This document shows, piece by piece, positions 24,237-32,753 of a stretch of 54,184 bases of DNA. A program made the position numbers and the translations under genes. Positions within the stretch are counted from its first letter, which is position 1, and each line of letters begins with the position of its first letter. The stretch spans positions 1 through 54,184 of the forward strand of contig CAAGJQ010000118.1 in NCBI GenBank assembly GCA_900770295.1, given 5' to 3'. Origin of the DNA: an uncultured Oscillibacter sp. (GTDB taxonomy: Bacteria; Bacillota; Clostridia; Oscillospirales; Oscillospiraceae). Under the pieces are notes generated by a model. The model was given only the letters and a program-made list of their open reading frames with translations. It did not search any database and was not told the origin of the DNA.

Positions 24237-25628
24237 TCATTCTCTCCCGGTTGACTGCGTGGACCCCATATTTCTTGACGCGGTTGCCTTCATGGATTTG
24301 ACAGACAGCACACACACCAGAATCGTCAGGATATCGGCGGCGGGCTGTGAGAAATAAATGCCGGCCACCCCCAGCAGTTTGGGCAGAACCGTAATAAAAG
24401 GAATATAGAACAGTCCCTGCCGGATCAGAGAGAGGAACAGTCCGTACCGGGAGGCGCCGATGGTCTGATAGGTGATCGTCATCATATAGCACAGCCCGAA
24501 CGCGGGATACAGGGCCATCTGGGAGATGAGCAGCCGTCTGCCGTAGTCCACGATGACCGGATTGCGGTTGAACAGCAGGATCAGCGGCTTTGACAGCAGG
24601 ATATATCCCGCCGCCACCAGGACCGTCAGCAGCAGCGCGCCCTTCAGGGCAAAGCGCACGGACTGGTGAAACCGGTCCTCGTCCTTCGCGCCGAAGGCGT
24701 AGGAGGCCACGGGCTGATAGCCCTGCATAAAGCCCATGACCACATAGCAGCCGATCAAAACCAGCCGTTGGACGACTCCGTAAGCGGCGATGATCTCGTC
24801 GGACTGGGGGAGGGACGCGGCGGCGATGTTGGTGAGAGAGGACGCCACGGACAGGCAGATCTGAATGACCGCCGTGGGAATGCCGATCATGGCGACGGTT
24901 TTCACAAGCTTCCAGCTGGGATGAAATGCGCGTGCTCTGAGTTTGATGATGGACCGGCCGCTGGCATAGAACCAGATCAGAATAAAGAAGGTGACGAACT
25001 GGGAGACGGTGGTGGCCAGGGAGGCGCCCTCCACGCCCATGTCCAGACCCCAGTCAAACATGAAAACAGGGTCCAGAGCAATGTTCAGGACAGCGCCGGT
25101 TATCACGGCGATGGAGGAGATCCGCACCGAGGACTCCGCTCTGGCGGCGCAGTTCATGCTCTGGGCGGGCAGATTTGCCAGGGCCGCCACAAACATCCAG
25201 AAAGCGTAATCCTTGGCCAGGGGAAGGGCGGCGTCCGAGGCTCCGAAGGCCCGCATCAGAGGCTCGATAAAGACGATGCCGCCCACGCACAGCAGGATAC
25301 CCAGCGCCACGGAGAGGCCGATGATGGTGGTGACCGTGCGGCTGGCGGCCTCCGGGTCCTTTGCTCCCAGCTGGCGGCCGGCCAAAACAGCGGCGCCGGA
25401 GGCAAAGATATTCTCGATCGACACCATGATGAGCAGCAGGGGAACGGTGACGCCTACCGCCGTCAGGGCGATGTCGGAGTCCAGCATCCCGATATAGGCG
25501 GTGTCCACCAGATTGTAAAAGGCCTTGGCCAATAGGGCCAGTGTGGCCGGCACAGCTAATTTCACGATCGCCCTGGAAGGGGCCATCTCGCCCAGAACAG
25601 ACTGGGCCTGCGGTTTGGATTCAGACAT
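24237..25628 (-). CDS. MATE family multidrug exporter
   Basis: About 463 residues, 12 membrane segments. LAVPATLALLAKAFYNLVDT near the N-terminus, GYQPVASYAFGAKDEDR in the middle and the internal repeat are typical of the DinF/NorM-type MATE family, which exports drugs or metabolites with Na+ or H+. Start at ATG ending 25628 with AGGAG seven bases upstream; it overlaps the last bases of the TetR gene, so the two are translationally coupled and the TetR protein is the evident regulator. Confidence 0.93.
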   Translation of the reverse strand: MSESKPQAQSVLGEMAPSRAIVKLAVPATLALLAKAFYNLVDTAYIGMLDSDIALTAVGVTVPLLLIMVSIENIFASGAAVLAGRQLGAKDPEAASRTVTTIIGLSVALGILLCVGGIVFIEPLMRAFGASDAALPLAKDYAFWMFVAALANLPAQSMNCAARAESSVRISSIAVITGAVLNIALDPVFMFDWGLDMGVEGASLATTVSQFVTFFILIWFYASGRSIIKLRARAFHPSWKLVKTVAMIGIPTAVIQICLSVASSLTNIAAASLPQSDEIIAAYGVVQRLVLIGCYVVMGFMQGYQPVASYAFGAKDEDRFHQSVRFALKGALLLTVLVAAGYILLSKPLILLFNRNPVIVDYGRRLLISQMALYPAFGLCYMMTITYQTIGASRYGLFLSLIRQGLFYIPFITVLPKLLGVAGIYFSQPAADILTILVCVLSVKSMKATASRNMGSTQSTGRE

Positions 25629-26247
25629 TTTGACGCTCCTCTCTTTCAATCACACCGTAGAGCAGAATATGCAGCGCTTTTTTGCAGCTGGACTCGTGGG
25701 CCTCAAACCCCAGCTGCGCCGCTTCCGTCATCTGGGATTTCGCGTTGATAAAATCCTGAAATTGCTGAAAGGTCTCAATGACCTCGGATTTTGTGATGTC
25801 GGAGCGCAGGGCGACCGGAGCCAGCAGCTGCTCCAGGATCCGCAGATTCAGCGCGTTGAACTCCCGCGTCCGCTCCTGGATCCCGGCCTTTAAATGCGCG
25901 GGCGGCGTCATCACGACCTCACAGAATATGCGCTGGTAGACGGGATGCTCCTCAAAGAAGGCCAGACGGGCCGCAAAGTATGTCTCCAGCCGCGCCTCGG
26001 TGCTTCCGCACTCCAGCTGCACGTGGGCGCGGAGATATTCTGTCAATCGGTCAAAACACTCTCCCACACAGGAGAGGAACAGGTCGTCCTTCGTCTTGAA
26101 ATAGTGGTAGACGATCCCCTTGGAAATATCCTGCGATGCGCAGATCGCATTGATGGAGCTGGCTCCGTAGCCCTGCCTGGAGAACTCGGATAACGCGCTG
26201 TCCATGATTCGGCGCCGCATCTGCTGGTTTTTTTCCTCCCGCTTCAT
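25621..26247 (-). CDS. TetR/AcrR family regulator of the MATE exporter
   Basis: 208 residues. HTH at about 12-58 (RIMDSALSEFSRQGYGASSI, ASQDISKGIVYHYFKTKDDL). Ligand domain is not recognisable to a subfamily. GAGG seven bases before the ATG. First gene of the TetR-MATE operon; two copies of a 16-base operator lie over its promoter (26264-26319), indicating autoregulation. Confidence 0.92.
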   Translation of the reverse strand: MKREEKNQQMRRRIMDSALSEFSRQGYGASSINAICASQDISKGIVYHYFKTKDDLFLSCVGECFDRLTEYLRAHVQLECGSTEARLETYFAARLAFFEEHPVYQRIFCEVVMTPPAHLKAGIQERTREFNALNLRILEQLLAPVALRSDITKSEVIETFQQFQDFINAKSQMTEAAQLGFEAHESSCKKALHILLYGVIEREERQNV

Positions 26248-26263
26248 GGTGTCACCTCAATTA

Positions 26264-26279
26264 TTGACCACGTGGTCTA
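26264..26279. promoter_or_regulatory. TetR operator 1 (near-perfect palindrome)
   Basis: TTGACCACGTGGTCTA, arms around CCACGTGG. Lies downstream of the -10 box of the minus-strand promoter. Copy 2 is 40 bases away (four turns) at 26304. Confidence 0.75.
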
Positions 26280-26290
26280 TTTTAAGCAGT

Positions 26291-26319
26291 AGGATATCAC
26301 AAATAGACTATGCGGTCAA
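26291..26319 (-). promoter_or_regulatory. TetR-MATE promoter with operator 2
   Basis: Minus strand TTGACC (26314-26319), 17-base spacer, TATCCT (26291-26296). Operator 2, reading TTGACCGCATAGTCTA on this strand (26304-26319), contains the -35 box and differs from operator 1 only in its centre. Confidence 0.75.
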
Positions 26320-26367
26320 TATTTTTTTCAAATTCCCGACACGCATGATGCTTCGCGGCAGAAACGG

Positions 26368-26402
26368 AAAAGCCGCCGCGGAAGAGTTCATTCCGCGGCG
26401 GC
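26368..26402 (-). terminator. Terminator downstream of the crotonase gene
   Basis: Minus strand GCCGCCGCGGAA, loop TGAACTC, TTCCGCGGCGGC, TTTT. 115 bases after the stop at 26518; the stretch between shows no gene. Confidence 0.8.
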
Positions 26403-26517
26403 CCTGTCCAGAGAAATCCCGTTGCCGGGAGAGGGGGCATCCAAAAGGTATTGAGAGATAAATCCGTACAGAGTTTCCGCTTTTCCGTGCGGTTGCCGGA
26501 AAATTACGCGGACAGGC

Positions 26518-27327
26518 TCATTTTCCCTGATATTGAGGCTCCCGCTTCTCCAAAAAAGCGCTGACACCCTCTTTGAAGTCGGCGTGCCGGGCCATATAGC
26601 GGGTGTAGGTGACCTCCAGTTCGTTTTTGCGGTGCATCTGGAAGTCCTCCTGCTCATTCATGCAGGCTTTCAGATACCGCAGCACCAGGGGGCCGCGTTT
26701 GCACAGCTCTCTGGCCTTGTCCAGAGCCGCTGGCATCAGGTCCTCCAGACTGTCCACCACCATTGTAATGCCGCCGTATTTGTCGTGGAGCTCTTCCACT
26801 GTGATGAAGGTTCCGCAGTAGCACATGTCCCGCTGAACCTGTGGCGGCAGGATCCGGGCCATGTGTCCGCTTCCGCCCACTACGCTGAGCTTTGCCTCGG
26901 GCGCGCCGAACAGAGTGCCCTTTACGGCGATGGAGATGTCCGCGCCGGCGGGATAGCACACGCCGCCTCCCAGACAGTGGCCGTGGACCGCGCAGATCAG
27001 CGGCACGCGCAGCTCGTACAGAGCCTGTGCGCCGTCGTAATAGAGCTCCTGCTGATTGGTCACATCCCTGTCCAATATGCTCTGGTAGAACCGGTTGATG
27101 TCCACGCCGACGCAGAAGGTCTTGAGATCCGAGTGCATGATGCACACCCAGATGTCGTCGGTATGGTTGATGTAGTCGCAGATGAGCAGGATCTCCTCCT
27201 GTACGGTTCCGCTGGCGGCATTGACCGGAGGATTGTGCAGGGTCATGACCGCAATGTGGTCCTCCACGGATAAAAAGACCTGTTCCAGTTTGTGTGATCC
27301 GATCGTGTCAATCGTTTTTGCCATCAT
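26518..27327 (-). CDS. Enoyl-CoA hydratase/isomerase (crotonase) family protein
   Basis: 269 residues. Oxyanion segments KTFCVGVDINRF (69-80) and HGHCLGGGVCYPAGAD (115-130); Glu144 in FGAPEAKLSVVGG occupies the usual first catalytic Glu position, unlike the crotonase at 4940. GGSG replaces the common GGGG turn. It acts on an acyl-CoA in the cytoplasm. It lies 148 bases after a DUF169 gene on the same strand; the two may form a unit. Substrate unknown. Confidence 0.85.
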   Translation of the reverse strand: MMAKTIDTIGSHKLEQVFLSVEDHIAVMTLHNPPVNAASGTVQEEILLICDYINHTDDIWVCIMHSDLKTFCVGVDINRFYQSILDRDVTNQQELYYDGAQALYELRVPLICAVHGHCLGGGVCYPAGADISIAVKGTLFGAPEAKLSVVGGSGHMARILPPQVQRDMCYCGTFITVEELHDKYGGITMVVDSLEDLMPAALDKARELCKRGPLVLRYLKACMNEQEDFQMHRKNELEVTYTRYMARHADFKEGVSAFLEKREPQYQGK

Positions 27328-27388
27328 GAGAATCAGTCTCCTTGTCTAAGCGTATTCCCGGCGAAGCTGCGGACTGCTGCCGGGATCG

Positions 27389-27436
27389 GACGAGGGCCCG
27401 CCACAGGACATGCCTTCCCATGGCGGACCCTCGTTT
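27389..27436. repeat. Inverted repeat between the DUF169 and crotonase genes
   Basis: CGAGGG-CCCGCCA and TGGCGG-A-CCCTCG form a long stem with one bulge around a 17-base loop. No T run on the minus strand, so it is a weak terminator at best; an mRNA processing or attenuation site is possible. Confidence 0.45.
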
Positions 27437-27475
27437 CATGTTTTAACGGAACAGGGGGCCCGCCTTACGCCGCGA

Positions 27476-28237
27476 TCAGAACTTCAGATAAGAAGCGGGA
27501 AGCCCCTCCACGATGTCCGTTGTCAGGCTGGAAGGCGCGATCGGATGCCGCAGGCCGTTTTTGTGCATTTTCGCAAGACCATCCAGGCAGCGGAGCACGT
27601 CGGCCGGCGTCAGCGTGACGCGCAGCTCCCACTCGCCGATCCCGCTGAATTTTCTGTCGGCGAAACAGGGAAGCGCCAGAGAGGGCTTTCCCGTCATGAA
27701 TGTGCGGGTCCAGGAGTCCGAGCAGGTGGACTCGCCGGTAAACGTAAAGTCCAGCTTCTCGTATTTGTCAAACTGGTACGCCGCGAACAGCATGAATGCC
27801 TGGGAGGGGCTGATGTACATGACAACGACTTCCGGTTCGATGCGGCCCGCATCGATAGGGGACGCCACCACTGCGCAGTATTCGGAATCAACGCAGTTCA
27901 ACGCGGCGTGATGGCCTCTGGCGGCGTCGCTGTTTCCGTACCAGACTCCGTTGAAAACCTCGCCGCTGTACCACTCTTCGTTGCGTTCTACCAGACCGTG
28001 GACGCCGCGGCAGTAATTGTTGTGGATATTCTCGGGCTTGCAGGCGGAGGTCCACCCAAATTGCAGGGCGTGTCCGACCACCATGCAGGGCGCATAGTGC
28101 TTGGTGTGAATGCGGACCTTGGGAATAGCCATCAATTCTTCCTCTGTGCGGACCCACTTCATGCCAACGGGAGTGTACATTAAATGCAGGTACTTTTTCA
28201 AATCAGCAGTGATCTGACTCCAATCATAAGTTTCCAT
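27476..28237 (-). CDS. DUF169 family protein
   Basis: 253 residues. The cysteine in HYAPCMVVGHALQFGW, WTSACKPENIHNNYCRG and YISPSQAFMLFAAYQFDKYE match the DUF169 pattern as I know it; members are often found near metal, corrinoid or acyl-CoA enzymes and their function is not established. No signal peptide. AAAGGA is nine bases before the ATG. Upstream at 28257-28265 is CCACGTGGT, the core of the TetR operator found at 26264, so this unit may be co-regulated. Confidence 0.8.
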   Translation of the reverse strand: METYDWSQITADLKKYLHLMYTPVGMKWVRTEEELMAIPKVRIHTKHYAPCMVVGHALQFGWTSACKPENIHNNYCRGVHGLVERNEEWYSGEVFNGVWYGNSDAARGHHAALNCVDSEYCAVVASPIDAGRIEPEVVVMYISPSQAFMLFAAYQFDKYEKLDFTFTGESTCSDSWTRTFMTGKPSLALPCFADRKFSGIGEWELRVTLTPADVLRCLDGLAKMHKNGLRHPIAPSSLTTDIVEGLPASYLKF

Positions 28238-28256
28238 AGCAGTTAGTCCTTTCTGT

Positions 28257-28265
28257 CCACGTGGT
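28257..28265. promoter_or_regulatory. Possible third TetR half-palindrome (CCACGTGGT)
   Basis: The core CCACGTGG of the operators at 26264 and 26304 recurs 20 bases before the DUF169 start. Outer arms match poorly (TCTA/ACAG), so this is suggestive only. Confidence 0.35.
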
Positions 28266-28314
28266 AGAACACATAGAAATCACGGTGTTAATGTATTATA
28301 ATAAAAAGGGATGA

Positions 28315-28536
28315 TTACTCTTCCGGAGCTTCCACACCGGCAAACATCTTCTCGGCATAGGCGGGGTCCATGGGCTTGAAGATGTAGATGCCGATGATGG
28401 TCAGAATGACGCTGATAAATCCGCCAATGCCGCAGCACTGATAGGCGCTGCCAGAGCAGCCGTCAATGCCAAGGCCATCAGACAGGATAGAACTTTCTTC
28501 AAAAGAAACCATCTCTCTTTCATATTGATCCCGCAT
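28315..28536 (-). pseudogene. 3' remnant of a transporter gene joined to foreign sequence
   Basis: Open frame of 73 codons whose last ~45 residues (GGFISVILTIIGIYIFKPMD then PAYAEKMFAGVEAPEE) look like the final membrane helix and tail of a permease, with GC-rich codons like the genes to its left. The first ~30 residues have no such character. In a different frame the same DNA (28401-28523) encodes the start of a secreted protein. I read this as a deletion or insertion junction near 28420 rather than a functional gene. Confidence 0.55.
28401..28523 (-). pseudogene. Orphan signal-peptide fragment at the junction
   Basis: From the ATG ending at 28523 the frame reads MKERWFLLKKVLSCLMALAL then TAALAAPISAAALADLSASF and stops. 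The basic start, hydrophobic core and AxA sites are a classic export signal, but no mature protein follows; the stop lies in the transporter remnant. It is best explained as the 5' end of a secreted-protein gene cut by the rearrangement. Upstream DNA to 28660 has no recognisable gene. Confidence 0.45.
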
Positions 28537-28662
28537 AGCAGGAGCCCTAAAATAACATGAACAGAATCTGAAATTTCAGAGCGCCGCACGACGCCTTCGC
28601 GATGCAGCAAATAGCAATTTTCACCGGTATTATCGGTCAAGCCTAATTCGGGTCTCCTCTTG

Positions 28663-29358
28663 TCACTTCCAGGGACGCGTCTTACCGTGCCAACCATGTT
28701 TTTCCCAATAGGCATAATCCGGGTTGACGGAGTCCGGCGCGGATTTATGCATCAGCCGTACCAGATAAAACCAACACCGGATACGCAGCGTCACACCGGG
28801 TTTCCCCGCGTTTTTGCGGATTTTTTCGGCCAGCCGGTCTGTCTGTCGGTGAATCTTTTCCTGAATTTTTAGAGGAATCTCATCGGGCTTTGCTGCCCGT
28901 ATGCCCAGCCCCAAGCGATATACATGGGCCATGCCCCAAAACTCCAAGCTGTCAGCCATATCCTGGCTGGCACTTTTCATGCCGCCTCCGGCTGCAGTAC
29001 AGATGGACACGCCCTGTTTACGGAACATCTTCCCGTTGGGGCGGTGTACCATCCAGCGTGTTCCGTAATGGTCCAGAAAGGACATCATTTGACCGCTGGC
29101 ATGGTACACATAGACGGGGCTCGTCAGAATGATGAGGTCTGCTTCGTCCATGGCCTCGGTGATAGGCCGCAGCTTTTTATAGTGGGGACAGTGGTTCATG
29201 TCTGTTTTAAAGCAGTTGAAGCATCCGAGACATGGCTCGTCAAAGTCACGGGGCAGGAAAAACTCCGTTATCTCTCCACCCACCTTTTCCGCTAATTCCC
29301 GGGCCACTATATAGGTACTGCCTTTATGGTTCTGCCCGTTGATGATAACAATTTTCAT
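28663..29358 (-). CDS. Flavodoxin-fold NAD(P)H-dependent oxidoreductase
   Basis: 231 residues. MKIVIINGQNHKGSTYIVAR is the FMN phosphate-binding start of the NADPH-dependent FMN reductase family; CLGCFNCFKTDMNHCPHY is a Cys-rich insert, and LTSPVYVYHASGQMMSFLDH is the second family block. It probably reduces quinones, flavins or aromatic compounds in the cytoplasm. The C-terminal ~50 residues (RIRCWFYLVRLMHK) extend past the fold and look membrane-peripheral. AAAGG precedes the ATG. First intact gene to the right of the composition boundary. Confidence 0.85.
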   Translation of the reverse strand: MKIVIINGQNHKGSTYIVARELAEKVGGEITEFFLPRDFDEPCLGCFNCFKTDMNHCPHYKKLRPITEAMDEADLIILTSPVYVYHASGQMMSFLDHYGTRWMVHRPNGKMFRKQGVSICTAAGGGMKSASQDMADSLEFWGMAHVYRLGLGIRAAKPDEIPLKIQEKIHRQTDRLAEKIRKNAGKPGVTLRIRCWFYLVRLMHKSAPDSVNPDYAYWEKHGWHGKTRPWK

Positions 29359-29453
29359 TGATACGCTACCTTTCCTCTTCTCAATTGAAATGTGTTAATT
29401 CTATTGAGTCTTACAACAGATTCAGGGAAAACGATGTAGTGTTTTTTGACGAA

Positions 29454-29485
29454 ATGGTGAGTGCTCAGTCCTCACCATCCATTTT
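29454..29485. terminator. Hairpin with T run in the 29359-29528 gap
   Basis: ATGGTGAG / CTCACCAT around a nine-base loop, followed on the plus strand by CCATTTTT. Orientation does not suit the minus-strand genes on either side, so its role is unclear. Confidence 0.35.
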
Positions 29486-29528
29486 TAACCACCAGACAAA
29501 TGCTGCGGGATAATAAGAAAATCCTGAA

Positions 29529-29708
29529 TTACTGAAAGTAATATCCTCGTTCCTGCAAGCTGTTCAGAAATCCCATAAAGAAATCACGGCGGCTGAACGA
29601 ATGCTCTTCATATCCCACAACGCTATGGAAGGAAGCAATTCGCGCCTGTTCATCCAGCCATACAGTATTGGGCTCGGGATTCTCATATGTGCGTTCGATG
29701 ATGGCCAA
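29529..29708 (-). CDS. Small conserved-looking protein of unknown function
   Basis: About 59 residues: AIIERTYENPEPNTVWLDEQ, then ARIASFHSVVGYEEHSFSRR and a FMGFLNSLQERGYYFQ end. Soluble, with no motif I can name. GGAGG at 29717-29721 is eight bases from the TTG ending at 29708; the ATG at 29714 is only two bases from it, so TTG is the better start. The strong Shine-Dalgarno and the coherent amphipathic sequence support a real gene. Small proteins like this are frequent in mobile elements of Clostridia, which is a recollection, not a test. Confidence 0.55.
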   Translation of the reverse strand: MAIIERTYENPEPNTVWLDEQARIASFHSVVGYEEHSFSRRDFFMGFLNSLQERGYYFQ

Positions 29709-29796
29709 AGCCATCACCTCCAGTATCACTTGAATTTCTCGCTTCAGACAGTTGACTAACTATCATACTACTGCTTCCGGTATCGTACAAGCAATA

Positions 29797-30024
29797 TTAC
29801 CAATTTGAAACGATGAGGAAAAGATACATGGCGGGAACCACCATAATGGTGATCCCGACAATCAGCACACCCCATAATAATAGCCTGAGAATAAGATTTA
29901 CCGTTTTCCCGGTTCGTTTTTTATAGATCTCGCATCCAATCAGGGCTGCTGTTGCGGGAATGATGCAGGTAAACCCGCAGGCCAGCATCATGATGAATAA
30001 AGCCATTCCACCCATTGCTGCCAT
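29797..30024 (-). CDS. Small two-helix membrane protein
   Basis: 75 residues from the ATG ending at 30024 (AAGGA seven bases upstream; a TTG at 30039 is also in frame). Two hydrophobic helices (GGMALFIMMLACGFTCIIPA and LRLLLWGVLIVGITIMVVPA) separated by a basic loop EIYKKRTGKTVN. Located right after a lipoprotein gene on the same strand. Function unknown. Confidence 0.6.
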   Translation of the reverse strand: MAAMGGMALFIMMLACGFTCIIPATAALIGCEIYKKRTGKTVNLILRLLLWGVLIVGITIMVVPAMYLFLIVSNW

Positions 30025-30054
30025 ACGTTCATCCTTCAATCATTGCTGATTTGC

Positions 30055-30783
30055 TCATGGTGTCCACTCAATATTCAAAGCAGCAAGCTCTCCGTTTCTG
30101 ATCTCCGCGTAGGAATTGTTTCCGTAGAGTTCTCTGCCTGCAATAAAGTCAGGAAAGGCGGAAGCGTCTCCTCTGGCCCATTCCGGCTCTTCATCTCCCG
30201 GATTTGCAGCCGAGGAATGATCGACATAGAGAAAATCATCCGCAAGTTTCATCTTCCGTGTTCCCACCGAATACAGCGCATAGGCATCGTTTTCCATCAG
30301 TTCCCGGAAGCAATCCTCATCATAGTCAAACGCCAGACTGATTCCGCCTTCCGAAAACCCACCGTTCATATCAACATAAGTGGTTTCTCCCAGGCTGTTT
30401 TCATGCCGCTCCAGTGTGTGAATTTCACATGGTTGACCTTCCAAATACAGGGTATCGCCGACTTTCATCTGATTGACAGCTGCTTTATCAAAGGTTTCAT
30501 AGCTCCAGAATTCCAGATTCAGATACTGACCGCCGGAGTCCGAGAAATAGTCTTTGGAGCCGTCTGCGGTCACATGGTACACGCCGTCGGGAATGTCCGA
30601 TTCGATAGGCTCCTTCAGTGGGTCGGTGATTGGCATGATCATCGTGCTTTCTGCCTGTGCCGAAGCGGAGGGGGTGGAGTCTGTCACGGTTGGGTCCTTG
30701 GTTTCGTGCTCTATATTTTCAGCGCACCCGGATAACCCAAATGCAAGCGCTGCTGAAAGAATCACAGCCAATGTTGTTTTCAT
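30055..30783 (-). CDS. Secreted lipoprotein of unknown function
   Basis: 242 residues. Lipoprotein signal (MKTTLAVILSAALAFGLSGC, lipobox LSGC) then a Ser/Thr-rich linker and an acidic domain rich in Asp, Glu and Tyr (DIPDGVYHVTADGSKDYF, FDYDEDCFRELMENDAY). Similar in layout to the lipoprotein at 32754-33560 and to the partial protein at the right edge. It is presumably anchored outside the membrane. No enzymatic motif visible. AAGGA upstream of the ATG. Confidence 0.75.
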   Translation of the reverse strand: MKTTLAVILSAALAFGLSGCAENIEHETKDPTVTDSTPSASAQAESTMIMPITDPLKEPIESDIPDGVYHVTADGSKDYFSDSGGQYLNLEFWSYETFDKAAVNQMKVGDTLYLEGQPCEIHTLERHENSLGETTYVDMNGGFSEGGISLAFDYDEDCFRELMENDAYALYSVGTRKMKLADDFLYVDHSSAANPGDEEPEWARGDASAFPDFIAGRELYGNNSYAEIRNGELAALNIEWTP

Positions 30784-30823
30784 GTTACGTTTTCCTTCTT
30801 TCTTTACCTACCGTCTGAACGCC

Positions 30824-31468
30824 TTAAATGATTCCATTCAAAGAGAGGATCACCAACACACAGGTTGCAATGATGGATATCGCCAGTATGATGAATCCAA
30901 TATGCCGCTGTTCTCCGCTGGAACCACTTTGTTCCAACAAACCACTTTTTCTCAGCGCATGGACAATAGGCTTATAGAGTAAAAAAGTGAATGCGGCATT
31001 TAACCCGCCTTTCAACAAATTGAACGGCAAAATGGCCGGGAGTAACAGTTCCACGACAGCCTCCCGCGGATAGCCCATATAGATCGGCGTGATCAAGTAA
31101 TTCCACGCCAACATGACGATGACCATCGACAGAACTCCCGCAGCCAGCCCGGCAATTGCTCCGTGCAGTGTCCGCTTTCTCTTGTAGATAGCAGCGGCCA
31201 CACAGGCAAAGGCGCAGGATGCCAGGATATTCATCACACAACCGATGATCCCGGTATCACTGACTGTCAGCATTTCAGCAAATGAGACAATCACCGATAT
31301 GTAAAAGGAAGTCATGGGGCCGAACAGAAATCCGCCTAAAGCAATGATGATGTCTTTGGGTTCATACTTCAAAAACAGCACCACCGGCACCCTGCACAGG
31401 ATAACCGAAGCATAGGCTAATGCGGAGAGCATGCCAATCGTTGAAATTTTCTTTGCTTTGCTATTCAT
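30824..31468 (-). CDS. ECF-type transporter S component (RibU-like)
   Basis: 214 residues, about six membrane helices. ISTIGMLSALAYASVILCRV and YEPKDIIIALGGFLFGPMTS match the start and second loop of ECF S components that bind riboflavin or other vitamins. Such proteins need the shared EcfAA'T module, which is not in this window. The start at 31468 overlaps the end of the upstream gene by eight bases, so translation is coupled. Substrate is not certain. Confidence 0.8.
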   Translation of the reverse strand: MNSKAKKISTIGMLSALAYASVILCRVPVVLFLKYEPKDIIIALGGFLFGPMTSFYISVIVSFAEMLTVSDTGIIGCVMNILASCAFACVAAAIYKRKRTLHGAIAGLAAGVLSMVIVMLAWNYLITPIYMGYPREAVVELLLPAILPFNLLKGGLNAAFTFLLYKPIVHALRKSGLLEQSGSSGEQRHIGFIILAISIIATCVLVILSLNGII

Positions 31469-32324
31469 CCATTGCTCGCTTTCTCTGCTGTACCAGAATG
31501 ATCTGTTCTGCCAGAAAACCGCCTGTAAGCATGGCCAGCACATCTGCCCCTGCCCGCAAAACCATAAAGCCAAAAGTGTGGGCTGCAATCAATCCGATGT
31601 AGCAGTTGAACCAGATCCAATTCACACCGATGGTCAGGAACAATCCCACCAGTTTACTCCGCTTGCTGCTTTCAAAGAAAGGAGCCATCAAGCAATCACC
31701 CAGTCCCAACAGGACGCCGAAGGCAGCCGTCCAAACCACTACCGGAATAGGATACTGGGAAAGTTCATTGTCCACGATCCCGGTGAGATAGCCCACCATT
31801 CTCCAAACGAAGAAGGAAGCGGCAATCATGGCAATCCGGATGCCGTTCGCTGGATGCAGGAAAGGTGTTTTTCGCACAAACCCGGCAGGCGCGGAATGGA
31901 GCAGACACAACGCGATGCACAGCAAAAATGCCGGCAGGGCGTCGCCCAGGCCAAGGAACAACTCATAGAGCACAAAATCAAGGCCGTATTCCGTCAGCGG
32001 AGACGCGGAAACCATGACCTCCTGCATACCGCCCAGATACAGCAGGGAAAAGGCCAGCCCAAAGCAGCATCCGGTTTTCCACTTCCCAAGCTGCGATTTT
32101 GGAGCAAATACCCTGACCGTGACCAGAATGTGAAAAAACAGCACGATAAAGTATCCGCTGGCCACGGCAGGGAAGCCCAGCTTTTTCACCAGGAAGGAAT
32201 CAAACACGGAGGCATCCATTTCGGCGCCCGGACTGGGCATCACTGCATGGAGCACGATGGCAGCCGCCGCAAAGAACAGAACGAGAAAAGGGCCTGCCAG
32301 CGTTCTTTTGATTTTTCCATTCAT
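31461..32324 (-). CDS. Polytopic membrane protein of unknown function
   Basis: About 287 residues with seven to eight predicted helices; no named family recognised. Sequence features: FFAAAAIVLHAVMPSPGAEM, HILVTVRVFAPKSQ, MIAASFFVWRMVGYLTGIVD, and a basic C-terminal tail QQRKRAMDE. AAGGG lies 11 bases before the ATG ending at 32324. Encoded immediately before, and overlapping, the ECF S-component gene, so the two probably act together in the membrane; what they transport or sense is unknown. Confidence 0.7.
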   Translation of the reverse strand: MNGKIKRTLAGPFLVLFFAAAAIVLHAVMPSPGAEMDASVFDSFLVKKLGFPAVASGYFIVLFFHILVTVRVFAPKSQLGKWKTGCCFGLAFSLLYLGGMQEVMVSASPLTEYGLDFVLYELFLGLGDALPAFLLCIALCLLHSAPAGFVRKTPFLHPANGIRIAMIAASFFVWRMVGYLTGIVDNELSQYPIPVVVWTAAFGVLLGLGDCLMAPFFESSKRSKLVGLFLTIGVNWIWFNCYIGLIAAHTFGFMVLRAGADVLAMLTGGFLAEQIILVQQRKRAMDE

Positions 32325-32403
32325 TTCTATCATCACCCTTACACTGCGGTTCACATCCCATCATCCGAAGAGCGGGGGCTCATCAAGGCCCGTTCTCTCC
32401 GGA

Positions 32404-32727
32404 TCAGGATCTTTTCCGCAGAATGAACAATTTTCCCGAATGCTTTTTTCCGTTTTCCTCCGGAGTGGCTTCCCGGTATTCCGCAAGCTCATAATCCGCC
32501 GAAAGAGACTTCACCCGGGTTTCTTTCACCGCGTTTTCCGGCCCCTCAAAAGGGGAATTAGGGTTCGCACAAAAGAATCTTTCGGGATTGACCGCTTCCT
32601 GAAGCCCGGTCACGGCTTCCTGAACGGTCTCCTCGGCGATTTTTGCTTTGGTGGTGTTGTCCATTTTGGCGTCTGCTTTGATGCGGTCCCAAACATCCAT
32701 CAACTTGCTTTTATGATCGTTTTTCAT
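32404..32727 (-). CDS. Small soluble protein of unknown function
   Basis: 107 residues, highly charged, from the ATG ending at 32727 (AAGGATGG nine bases upstream); a GTG at 32757 overlapping the previous stop is an alternative. MDVWDRIKADAKMDNTTKAK and a basic C-terminal tail (KKHSGKLFILRKRS). No motif recognised. It is the last gene before the membrane protein at 31461 and follows a lipoprotein. Confidence 0.55.
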   Translation of the reverse strand: MKNDHKSKLMDVWDRIKADAKMDNTTKAKIAEETVQEAVTGLQEAVNPERFFCANPNSPFEGPENAVKETRVKSLSADYELAEYREATPEENGKKHSGKLFILRKRS

Positions 32728-32753
32728 ATCTGTTTTCCATCCTTTCCGTTCGT

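Noticed and set aside
28238..28314. Possible promoter with TATAAT (28294-28299 region, minus strand) before the DUF169 gene
   Set aside because: A -10-like TATAAT is present but no acceptable -35 at 16-18 bases; not called.
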